A stretch of DNA of 6,430 bases from Flavobacteriaceae bacterium. GTDB lineage: Bacteria; Bacteroidota; Bacteroidia; Flavobacteriales; Flavobacteriaceae. This document shows positions 1 through 5,681 of the stretch, piece after piece. Each line of letters begins with the position of its first letter. Within the stretch, counting starts at the first letter, position 1. Under the pieces are notes generated by a model. It made no database searches. It was not told the DNA's origin and saw nothing but the letters and a program-made list of their open reading frames with translations. Where the stretch lies: contig JAQWKF010000142.1 in NCBI GenBank assembly GCA_029247985.1, positions 1-6,430 of the forward strand, in the 5' to 3' direction. The position numbers and the translations under genes were made by a program.

Positions 1-777
1 ACGTTCTTGCTTGATGTATTCGTTTAGCTTAAAGAAATTGAGTGTTTGAGCTTTGTAGGTAACAGGAGCAATGGCATTTAAATCCAATGAAAGCAAGGTG
101 TCGAGACGGGCCTCCTTCCTAATAACCTCCTTATCATTTACAATGGTACGTTGAAAAAATTGGGACAGACGATGAATACTGTCTTTTTCAACCCATCTGA
201 TGTTTTGCGCCTTGATCTTATACACCAACTGATTGTTCTCAAAATGTTCCCATGTAAAATTATATCCCACCTGTCGACTTGCGTTATAATTGCTGATGTA
301 TATAAAATCGTTATCCCCAATTTGTTTGTAAATGTTTTCGGTCAACACCACCTTTCTGCCCTTACTTATGTACTCGTATTTAAAACGGTTATAGCTTTCG
401 CTGGCATTCGGTACCCAGAACATACTCGCGCCAAAAGCTAATAAGGCAATTATAGAAGCAGAAATGAGAAAAGGACGTAGATATCGATAAAAAGAAATTC
501 CCGAACTCAATACCGCAATTACTTCTGTGTTACTTGCCAATTTTGAGGTAAACCATATTACAGATAAGAATAAGAATATGGGGAAAAGTTGGTACCCAAA
601 TACCCAGACAAAATCGTAATAGTGGGATAAAATTTCTACTACCGAGAGTTCGTTCTCTTTGAATTTATCAATTTTTTGAGAGAGGTCGACCAATACACTT
701 ATAGGAATAAACAACACCAACATGACTGTAAAAGTGCTGATGTACTTCTTGATGATATACAGGTCTAACAACTTCAT
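1..777 (-). CDS. lptG: LptF/LptG (YjgP/YjgQ) family LPS-export permease, 3' end beyond the window
   Basis: Partial gene: 259 residues are readable from the ATG at 775-777 to the left edge with no stop; family members are usually about 360 residues, so roughly the last 100 are missing. The product is an inner-membrane permease of the LptB2FG transporter, which extracts lipopolysaccharide and passes it to the periplasmic Lpt bridge. Visible are an N-terminal cytoplasmic stretch (MKLLDLYIIKKYI), TM1 at about residues 15-31, TM2 at 56-77 and TM3 at 102-124. The loop between TM2 and TM3 holds the typical pattern with E85, SSGIS (91-95) and R101-P102, the region that contacts the LptB ATPase. After TM3, hydrophilic beta-rich sequence from about 125 on fits the start of the periplasmic jellyroll domain. 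The remaining membrane helices would lie outside the window. It starts one base after the tgt stop codon, so it is probably co-transcribed and translationally coupled with tgt. LptF and LptG are hard to tell apart in Bacteroidota; the symbol is tentative. Confidence 0.88.
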   Translation of the reverse strand, partial: MKLLDLYIIKKYISTFTVMLVLFIPISVLVDLSQKIDKFKENELSVVEILSHYYDFVWVFGYQLFPIFLFLSVIWFTSKLASNTEVIAVLSSGISFYRYLRPFLISASIIALLAFGASMFWVPNASESYNRFKYEYISKGRKVVLTENIYKQIGDNDFIYISNYNASRQVGYNFTWEHFENNQLVYKIKAQNIRWVEKDSIHRLSQFFQRTIVNDKEVIRKEARLDTLLSLDLNAIAPVTYKAQTLNFFKLNEYIKQER

Positions 778-778
778 A

Positions 779-1909
779 TTACAAGCGCTTATCCATTTGA
801 CGTACCATGGTGTTTTTCCAAGACGTAAAATCACCCGCTAAAATATGCTTTCTGGCTTGGCGCACCAACCACAAATAAAAGGAAAGGTTGTGCAAGGTGG
901 CAATTTGCTTGCCCAGTAACTCGTTAGCAGCAAATAAGTGACGTAAATAAGCCTTGCTATATGCAGCGTCAACAAAGCTACTCCCGTTGGGATCAATGGG
1001 AGAGAAATCGTTTTCCCATTTTTTGTTTTTTATATTGATACTACCTTCAGATGTAAACAGCATGCCATTACGTGCATTTCTAGAGGGCATAACACAATCA
1101 AACATATCTACGCCCAAAGCGATGTTCTCCAAAATATTGATTGGTGTTCCAACGCCCATCAAATAGCGGGGTTTGTCTTCTGGCAATACGGCACAAACGG
1201 CATCAGCCATGGCGTACATTTCCTCAGCTGGCTCCCCAACTGACAAGCCGCCAATGGCATTTCCTGGCGCATTGGTGTTTGCAATGAACTCGGCTGATTG
1301 CTCTCGTAAATCGGTATAGACACTTCCTTGGACTATTGGGAAAAGGGTTTGAGAATATCCGTATTTAGGGGTTGTCTTTTCAAAGTGCTCCTGACAGCGA
1401 ATAAGCCAACGGTGTGTAAGGTGCATGGAGTTTTTGGCATAATCATATGGGCATGGGTATGGTGTACATTCATCAAAGGCCATAATAATATCAGCGCCGA
1501 TACTCCTTTGAATATCCATAGCCCTTTCAGGGCTAAAAAAGTGCTTTGATCCGTCAATATGGGATTTAAAGGTTACACCTTCTTCTGTGATTTTTCGATT
1601 TTCAGCCAACGAGTAAACTTGATATCCACCACTGTCTGTCAATATGGGTCTTTGCCAGTTCATAAACTTGTGAATACCGCCCGCTTGCTCTAGAATAGGC
1701 ATGGAAGGCCTTAAATACAAATGATAGGTATTGGCCAAGATGATATCAGGGTTTACATCATGAGCCAAGTCACGTTGATGCACTCCCTTTACAGTGGCTG
1801 CTGTTCCCACAGGCATAAAAATAGGCGTCTCTATTTTTCCGTGATCGGTAGTCAGCTCCCCTGCCCTAGCTTTTGAAGCAGCATCTGTATGTAGTAATGA
1901 AAATTTCAC
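779..1909 (-). CDS. tgt: Queuine/preQ1 tRNA-guanine transglycosylase lacking the zinc-site cysteines
   Basis: The 376-residue product matches bacterial Tgt in full length. It swaps guanine-34 for preQ1 in tRNAs with GUN anticodons (Asp, Asn, His, Tyr), the first tRNA-level step of queuosine synthesis. Visible are the general acid/base D92 in TDSGGYQVYS, the base-recognition D146 and C148 in AFDECTP, G220-G221 in IGGLSVGE, and the nucleophile D271 in DMFDCVMPSRNARNG. C148 and V224 are the bacterial, preQ1-type residues. The oddity is the C-terminal zinc site: the family pattern CxCxxC is replaced by G309, S311 and D314 in DPNGSSFVDAAYS, while the fourth ligand H340 in TLHNLSFY remains at the usual spacing of 26 residues. 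The flanking YSKAYLRHLF is normal, so this is not a frameshift. The start is GTG at 1907-1909; an in-frame TGA lies two codons upstream (1913-1915), so no longer start is possible, and MKFSLLHTD is a normal family N-terminus. It leads a likely operon with the downstream permease. Confidence 0.96.
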   Translation of the reverse strand: MKFSLLHTDAASKARAGELTTDHGKIETPIFMPVGTAATVKGVHQRDLAHDVNPDIILANTYHLYLRPSMPILEQAGGIHKFMNWQRPILTDSGGYQVYSLAENRKITEEGVTFKSHIDGSKHFFSPERAMDIQRSIGADIIMAFDECTPYPCPYDYAKNSMHLTHRWLIRCQEHFEKTTPKYGYSQTLFPIVQGSVYTDLREQSAEFIANTNAPGNAIGGLSVGEPAEEMYAMADAVCAVLPEDKPRYLMGVGTPINILENIALGVDMFDCVMPSRNARNGMLFTSEGSINIKNKKWENDFSPIDPNGSSFVDAAYSKAYLRHLFAANELLGKQIATLHNLSFYLWLVRQARKHILAGDFTSWKNTMVRQMDKRL

Positions 1910-1913
1910 CCGT

Positions 1914-1921
1914 CAAATATA
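1914..1921 (-). promoter_or_regulatory. Predicted -7 promoter element for tgt
   Basis: On the minus strand this reads TATATTTG, a full match to the Bacteroidota sigma-A -7 consensus TAnnTTTG. Only four bases separate it from the GTG start of tgt, which would place the transcription start at or next to the start codon. I see no TTG at the expected -33 spacing, so the call rests on the -7 element alone. Confidence 0.45.
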
Positions 1922-2014
1922 CGCAACACTAGTCGGTAAGTAGGTTTTTAATAACTGTTCATTTTTTTAATACAAATAATGATAAAATAATAGCGTAAGA
2001 TGGACGTGAAGTTT

Positions 2015-2022
2015 TATTTTTG
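2015..2022 (+). promoter_or_regulatory. Predicted -7 promoter element for the split transketolase operon
   Basis: TATTTTTG matches the Bacteroidota -7 consensus TAnnTTTG and ends 16 bases before the ATG of the transketolase N-terminal gene, implying a 5' leader of about 10-12 bases. The bases before the start are nearly all A and T with no Shine-Dalgarno sequence, as is usual in Bacteroidota. No clear -33 TTG is seen about 20 bases upstream. Confidence 0.5.
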
Positions 2023-2038
2023 ACAAAATTTAATTTTT

Positions 2039-2884
2039 ATGGCATCCATTGAATCTATAGAACAGTTATTACCACAGGTGCGACGCGACATCTTGCGCAT
2101 GGTGCACCAAGTAAACTCGGGTCACCCTGGAGGTTCCTTGGGCTGTGCTGAATTTTTCGTTTCACTATACCAACATGTTATGGACTACTCGACCGACTTT
2201 AACATGAATGGAAAGAACGAAGACCTTTTCTTTCTATCAAACGGGCACATCTCCCCTGTTTTTTATAGTGTTTTGGCACGTAGCGGCTTTTTCCCCGTTT
2301 CCGAACTTGCCACGTTCAGAAAATTAGATTCGCGACTACAAGGACACCCCACCACACACGAGGGGCTTCCAGGAATCCGCATTGCCTCTGGCTCATTAGG
2401 ACAGGGCATGTCTGTTGCCATAGGTGCAGCAGAAACAAAAAAACTAAACAAGGACAAACATATGGTCTATAGTCTTCACGGCGACGGCGAGCTCCAAGAA
2501 GGACAAAACTGGGAAGCCATCATGTACGCAGGAGGCAAAGGAATAGACAACCTTATTTCGACCATTGACTACAACAAACAACAAATTGACGGAAGCACAG
2601 ATGACGTTTTGCCACTAGGCGACGTGGGCGCAAAATTAGAAGCTTTTGGTTGGACGGTAATAAATGTGGAAAAAGGGAATGATGTACAGGCTATTCTAGC
2701 AGGGTTTGAGGCAGCTAAGGCAGCCTCGGGTCAACAAAAGCCTGTTGCTATTTTATTACACACGGTAATGGGCAATGGTGTTGACTTTATGATGCATACA
2801 CATGCATGGCACGGTAAAGCACCAAACGACGAGCAATTAGCCATAGGACTAGCACAAAACGAAGAAACTTTAGGAGATTATTAA
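2039..2884 (+). CDS. Transketolase, N-terminal (TPP pyrophosphate-binding) subunit
   Basis: The 281-residue product is the first half of a split transketolase, the TPP-dependent enzyme that moves two-carbon ketol units between sugar phosphates in the non-oxidative pentose phosphate pathway. Visible are SGHPGG (28-32, with H29), SNGH (67-70), the QGHP segment with H103, and the TPP/Mg motif running from GDG (148-150, D149) to N179 in DYNKQQIDG, with E154 and E158 between. WHGKAP near residue 258 matches the end of the fused enzyme's PP domain. The pyrimidine-binding and C-terminal domains are absent here and lie in the next gene, whose ATG comes one base after this stop. The two gene products are therefore expected to be made in step and to assemble with the active site at their interface. 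Fused enzymes have about 660 residues; the two halves total 600. A predicted -7 element precedes the gene. A 1-deoxyxylulose-5-phosphate synthase is unlikely given the motifs and the split layout. Confidence 0.95.
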   Translation: MASIESIEQLLPQVRRDILRMVHQVNSGHPGGSLGCAEFFVSLYQHVMDYSTDFNMNGKNEDLFFLSNGHISPVFYSVLARSGFFPVSELATFRKLDSRLQGHPTTHEGLPGIRIASGSLGQGMSVAIGAAETKKLNKDKHMVYSLHGDGELQEGQNWEAIMYAGGKGIDNLISTIDYNKQQIDGSTDDVLPLGDVGAKLEAFGWTVINVEKGNDVQAILAGFEAAKAASGQQKPVAILLHTVMGNGVDFMMHTHAWHGKAPNDEQLAIGLAQNEETLGDY

Positions 2885-2885
2885 G

Positions 2886-3845
2886 ATGGGATTAAAAGAA
2901 TATACATTTACAGATAAAATAGATACACGCTCTGGATTTGGCGTTGGTTTAGCAGAAATCGGCGATCAAAACGAAGATGTGGTGGCCTTGTGTGCAGACC
3001 TTACAGGTTCTTTAAAAATGAATGCATTTAAAGACGCACATCCAGAACGATTTTTTCAAATAGGTATTGCAGAAGCCAATATGATAGGCATTGCTGCAGG
3101 AATGACCATAGGAGGTAAAATTCCGTTTACAGGAACCTTTGCCAACTTCTCTACTGGACGTGTATATGATCAAATTCGTCAGTCGGTTGCCTATTCACAC
3201 AAGAATGTAAAAATATGTGCTTCACACGCTGGTATCACCCTAGGCGAGGACGGGGCAACTCATCAAATTCTTGAAGACTTAGGGTTGATGAAAATGCTTC
3301 CAGGCATGACCGTAATCAACACCTGTGACTTTGAGCAAACACGAAAAGCCACACATGCCATTGCAGCACACAACGGCCCTGTTTATTTACGCTTTGGGCG
3401 TCCTGCGGTTCCTAATTTCACCAGCGATTTGCCTTTTAATATTGGAAAGGGAATACTTCTCCAAGAAGGTACAGATGTTACACTTGTAGCTACAGGTCAC
3501 CTCGTATGGGAAGCTTTAGAAGCTGCAAAAATCTTAGATCAACAAGGCATCAGCGCTGAGGTAATCAACATACATACCATTAAGCCTTTGGACGATGCAC
3601 TCATTTTAGATTCCGCAAAAAAAACAGGGGCAATCGTAAGTTGTGAAGAGCATAACTACTTGGGAGGGCTAGGAGAAAGTATTGCGCGTGTTCTGGCAGA
3701 ACAGCATCCTACTCCACAAGCTTTTGTTGCTACACAAGATACTTTTGGAGAATCTGGGACGCCCGCTCAACTTATGGAAAAATATGGTTTAAACGCTAGT
3801 TCCATTGTAAAGAAAGCGAAACAAGTTTTGACTAAGAAAGCTTAA
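2886..3845 (+). CDS. Transketolase, C-terminal (pyrimidine-binding plus C-domain) subunit
   Basis: The 319-residue product supplies the second half of the split transketolase. The pyrimidine-binding domain covers about residues 10-175 and holds the catalytic glutamate E63 in GIAEANMIGIAAG, which activates the TPP aminopyrimidine of the partner subunit. SHAGITLGEDGATHQ (113-127) matches the conserved segment of fused transketolases, with H126 in the place of the substrate-contacting histidine, and LRFGRP (168-173) holds the conserved arginine region. The remaining residues, about 185-315, form the C-terminal transketolase domain. The start ATG lies one base beyond the N-subunit stop, which points to translational coupling on a single mRNA. 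At the 3' end the TAA shares bases with the stop codon of the convergent lipoprotein gene, leaving no intergenic space for a terminator. Nothing is missing or broken. Confidence 0.95.
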   Translation: MGLKEYTFTDKIDTRSGFGVGLAEIGDQNEDVVALCADLTGSLKMNAFKDAHPERFFQIGIAEANMIGIAAGMTIGGKIPFTGTFANFSTGRVYDQIRQSVAYSHKNVKICASHAGITLGEDGATHQILEDLGLMKMLPGMTVINTCDFEQTRKATHAIAAHNGPVYLRFGRPAVPNFTSDLPFNIGKGILLQEGTDVTLVATGHLVWEALEAAKILDQQGISAEVINIHTIKPLDDALILDSAKKTGAIVSCEEHNYLGGLGESIARVLAEQHPTPQAFVATQDTFGESGTPAQLMEKYGLNASSIVKKAKQVLTKKA

Positions 3846-4729
3846 TCTTTATCTAGATAGTCCGGCGTACCGTCATTGTCCGTGTCGTCTGCTATACCAT
3901 CATTATTAGCATCGTACTCTTCGCGTGTTAATTTGTCGTCATTATCATCGTCGTCATCACGGAAGTTAGGAAGTCCATCATTATCTGTGTCGTCATCAAA
4001 ATAGCCATCTCCATCAACATCCTCTAAGTGGGTTGGCACCGAATCGCCATCATGATCGGAGGTATTATAGGTGTATAAATCAACCGAAAAAATCAAAGGT
4101 GAATATGCTGGGATTGTTGTATTAACAGAATTGTAGTACCCCAACGCAGAGGGCATGAAAATAGCAGCTGAGCCAAACCCGTCAAAGGCATACGTACCGT
4201 CCGGATTTATAGTGGGTGTTGCTGCTTTTTTAATATGAGGCATTAGGGCGCCAAACCCTTTTACAACTGAAAGAGACTCAAACCAGACAGGACTGGTTCT
4301 TTCGTCAAATTTTGTAAGGTCAAGTAACATACCTTTATAGGTGACAAAAACACTGTCAGCGGCCGTTGGAGTAGTTCCAACCCCTTCACGAATTTTAAGG
4401 ATATAGGCGGTGTGATCGAAGTAATCGTCTTCCGTGTTCTTTATCTTAATATTGATTTGCTCAACTTGATCTATTAAAGGCGTTTTGTTGGCGTTATCCC
4501 CTTCAATAATATTGACTTCAAAAGTTACTCGCTCATTAGAGGCGGCTGTTGCATAGTCTTCGTAATTGTAAAAACGTGTTTGTAAAAAGTTGAGCAAAGA
4601 ATCATTGTCAACTGCACGCTGTGCTTCGTAATCACGGGGTGGTTCAGAAACACCGCGTTGCTGCTCTTCACAAGCAGTTGCAAACACGAGTAGGCATATG
4701 ATTCCAAAAAAAAGCGTTAGTTTGTTCAT
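3842..4729 (-). CDS. Exported FKBP-type peptidyl-prolyl isomerase-like lipoprotein with Asp-rich EF-hand/TSP3-like tail
   Basis: From the ATG the product has 295 residues. Residues 1-20 form a lipoprotein signal peptide (MNKL, hydrophobic core, lipobox ATAC with C20), so the mature protein should be a lipid-anchored envelope protein. Residues about 125-220 resemble an FKBP domain: DSVFVTYKGMLLD, KFDE (matching the F-D pair of FKBP12), SVVKGF, IFMPSALGYYN and IPAYSPLIFSVDLY. The usual tryptophan of VIxGW is F159 here. FKBPs isomerise proline peptide bonds and act as folding helpers. The last 71 residues contain 27 Asp in DxDxDG-type motifs; DDDNDDKLTREE (260-271) fits an EF-hand loop, and the rest resembles thrombospondin type 3 repeats, so calcium binding is likely. 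The ATG at 4727-4729 was preferred over an upstream in-frame TTG at 4750 because it gives a compact signal peptide. The substrate is unknown; enzymatic activity is inferred, not proven. Confidence 0.82.
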   Translation of the reverse strand: MNKLTLFFGIICLLVFATACEEQQRGVSEPPRDYEAQRAVDNDSLLNFLQTRFYNYEDYATAASNERVTFEVNIIEGDNANKTPLIDQVEQINIKIKNTEDDYFDHTAYILKIREGVGTTPTAADSVFVTYKGMLLDLTKFDERTSPVWFESLSVVKGFGALMPHIKKAATPTINPDGTYAFDGFGSAAIFMPSALGYYNSVNTTIPAYSPLIFSVDLYTYNTSDHDGDSVPTHLEDVDGDGYFDDDTDNDGLPNFRDDDDDNDDKLTREEYDANNDGIADDTDNDGTPDYLDKD

Positions 4730-4765
4730 TAAATAAGATTTAAAGCGCAAGATACAATTTTCATG

Positions 4766-4783
4766 TATTATTGCGTAGCAATA
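4766..4783. promoter_or_regulatory. Inverted repeat and weak -7-like element between the divergent lipoprotein and S4-protein genes
   Basis: The 62-base gap between the two divergent genes holds a perfect 6-base inverted repeat with a 3-base spacer, TATTGC-GTA-GCAATA (4769-4783). It overlaps TATTATTG (4766-4773), a one-mismatch version of TAnnTTTG that ends 18 bases before the S4-protein ATG. A repressor or activator site is possible but not shown; short AT-rich inverted repeats arise easily by chance. Confidence 0.25.
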
Positions 4784-4791
4784 TTATAAAG

Positions 4792-5163
4792 ATGCGAGTA
4801 GACAAGTATCTATGGGCGGTTCGTTATTACAAGTCAAGAAATGCTGCTAGCACAGCATGCAGAAAAGGCTATGTACAGCTTGGTGGCCAAAACGCAAAAC
4901 CTTCAAGACAGGTGTATGTTTCAGACAAAATCAGCATTCGAAGGCAACAACTTACCACTGAAATCTATGTATTGGATATTCCCAAAAGCCGGGTGGGTGC
5001 TAAATTGGTTTCGCAATATTGTAAGGACATCACCCCACAGGAAGCTTTAGATCTCAAAAATGCTGCAGATGAGAATCAACGTATGTCAAGAGTTAAAGGT
5101 ACGGGTAGGCCAAGTAAAAAAGACCGACGGGACATCGAAGACTTTTTAGATGATGATGCCTAA
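4792..5163 (+). CDS. hslR: S4-domain RNA-binding protein, Hsp15 (HslR) family
   Basis: From the ATG at 4792 the product has 123 residues, against 133 for E. coli Hsp15. Residues 1-62 are an S4 domain: MRVDKYLWAVRYYKSR matches the Hsp15 opening RLDKWLWAARFYKTR, followed by the second helix (NAASTACRKG) and the strand with NAKPSRQV. The basic C-terminal motif GRPSKKDRRDI (105-115) is the counterpart of the RPDKKERRDL segment of Hsp15, and the protein ends in an acidic tail (EDFLDDDA). In E. coli, Hsp15 binds free 50S subunits that still carry nascent chain and tRNA and helps recycle them; the same role is inferred here. An in-frame TTG seven codons upstream (4771) was rejected because the family starts at the MRVDK segment. 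The phosphoribosyltransferase gene follows after 23 bases. The symbol is based on family resemblance; the exact function in Bacteroidota is not established. Confidence 0.87.
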   Translation: MRVDKYLWAVRYYKSRNAASTACRKGYVQLGGQNAKPSRQVYVSDKISIRRQQLTTEIYVLDIPKSRVGAKLVSQYCKDITPQEALDLKNAADENQRMSRVKGTGRPSKKDRRDIEDFLDDDA

Positions 5164-5174
5164 GGTATATTGTG

Positions 5175-5182
5175 TATTTTTG
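5175..5182 (+). promoter_or_regulatory. Predicted -7 promoter element for the phosphoribosyltransferase gene
   Basis: TATTTTTG fully matches TAnnTTTG and ends four bases before the ATG at 5187, inside the 23-base gap after the S4-protein gene. It predicts a start of transcription at about the start codon, so the gene could be read from a leaderless mRNA as well as by readthrough from upstream. No convincing -33 TTG is present; the expected place lies inside the upstream coding region. Confidence 0.4.
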
Positions 5183-5186
5183 TAAT

Positions 5187-5681
5187 ATGAGTGAAATCAT
5201 TTTAACATCAGAACAAATTGAGCACAAGCTTGAACGCATCGCTTATCAAATTCTTGAGGCGAATGGCGAAAACAAAACCATCATCATAGCTGGTATTGTT
5301 GCAAATGGCTATGCAGTAGCCAAGCGGATTGTTCATCATTTAAAAGCTAATTCTTCAAAAGAAATTTTAAGTTGTGAAATTAAGATAGATAAAAAAAATC
5401 CACTTAATCCTATTAAAACCTCACTTGCTGAGGAAGACTACACAGACAAGTCTGTTGTAATTGTCGATGACGTACTTCACACAGGAACCACACTAATATA
5501 TGCCGTTACACATTTTTTAAACGTTCCGCTTAAGCAGTGTAAAACAGCGGTATTGCTAGACAGAAACCACAAAAAATTCCCTATTAAAGCTGACTTTAAA
5601 GGGGTTTCATTGTCTACATCAATAAACGAAAATGTAGCTGTTTTGGTAAAACCAAAAGGGTTTATTGCTGTCCTAGATTAG
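5187..5681 (+). CDS. PyrR-like phosphoribosyltransferase-fold protein
   Basis: The 164-residue product is a type I phosphoribosyltransferase. Residues 90-102 form the PRPP-binding motif VVIVDDVLHTGTT with the two acidic residues D94-D95. IIIAGIVANGYAVAKRI (32-48) fits the PPi-binding loop region, and DRNHKKFPIKADFKG (125-139) followed by STSINE matches the stretch of PyrR proteins that reads roughly DRGHRELPIRADYVGK...TS.SE. PyrR regulates pyrimidine genes by binding mRNA and often has uracil phosphoribosyltransferase activity. Against a plain PyrR call, the usual LDITLYRDDL segment is not recognisable; CEIKIDKKNPLNPIKTSL (63-80) stands in its place, and the protein is shorter than typical PyrR (about 180). 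No pyrimidine gene or visible attenuator is near. The product is therefore named by fold only. The ATG at 5187 was chosen over a GTG at 5172, which would lie upstream of the likely transcript start. It overlaps the convergent shikimate kinase gene by 9 bases at the 3' end. Confidence 0.85.
   Translation: MSEIILTSEQIEHKLERIAYQILEANGENKTIIIAGIVANGYAVAKRIVHHLKANSSKEILSCEIKIDKKNPLNPIKTSLAEEDYTDKSVVIVDDVLHTGTTLIYAVTHFLNVPLKQCKTAVLLDRNHKKFPIKADFKGVSLSTSINENVAVLVKPKGFIAVLD
5641..5657. repeat. Perfect 7-base inverted repeat at the convergent gene ends
   Basis: TTTTGGT-AAA-ACCAAAA forms a perfect 7-base stem with a 3-base loop. It lies in the last codons of the phosphoribosyltransferase gene and 16 bases past the stop codon of the convergent shikimate kinase gene. 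It has no following T-run on either strand and a stem with only two G-C pairs, so it is not a classic intrinsic terminator; a weak 3'-end or stabilising role for the kinase mRNA is possible. Confidence 0.3.

Noticed and set aside
151..441. Plus-strand open frame of 96 codons opposite the LptG-like gene
   Set aside because: It is antisense to a clearly coding permease frame, has no recognisable domain and no promoter element of its own.
1328..1557. Open frames on both strands inside tgt
   Set aside because: Both overlap the full-length tgt frame, whose motifs are continuous through this stretch; they are by-products of its codons.
2263..2457. Minus-strand open frame within the transketolase N-subunit gene
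   Set aside because: It is antisense to a well-conserved enzyme frame and resembles no family.
3850..3859. Ten-base palindrome TATCTAGATA near the end of the transketolase operon
   Set aside because: It has no loop, no T-run and a low GC content, so it is not a terminator; a ten-base palindrome is expected by chance in a window of this size at reasonable frequency.
4730..4750. Seven-codon N-terminal extension of the lipoprotein from a TTG
   Set aside because: The extension adds charged residues before a compact lipoprotein signal peptide that already starts at the ATG at 4729.
4771..4791. Seven-codon N-terminal extension of the S4 protein from a TTG
   Set aside because: The Hsp15 family begins close to the MRVDK segment, and the stretch overlaps the promoter region.
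4841..5050. Second plus-strand frame inside the S4-protein gene
   Set aside because: It overlaps the S4 domain in another frame, and the Hsp15-like frame accounts for the region.
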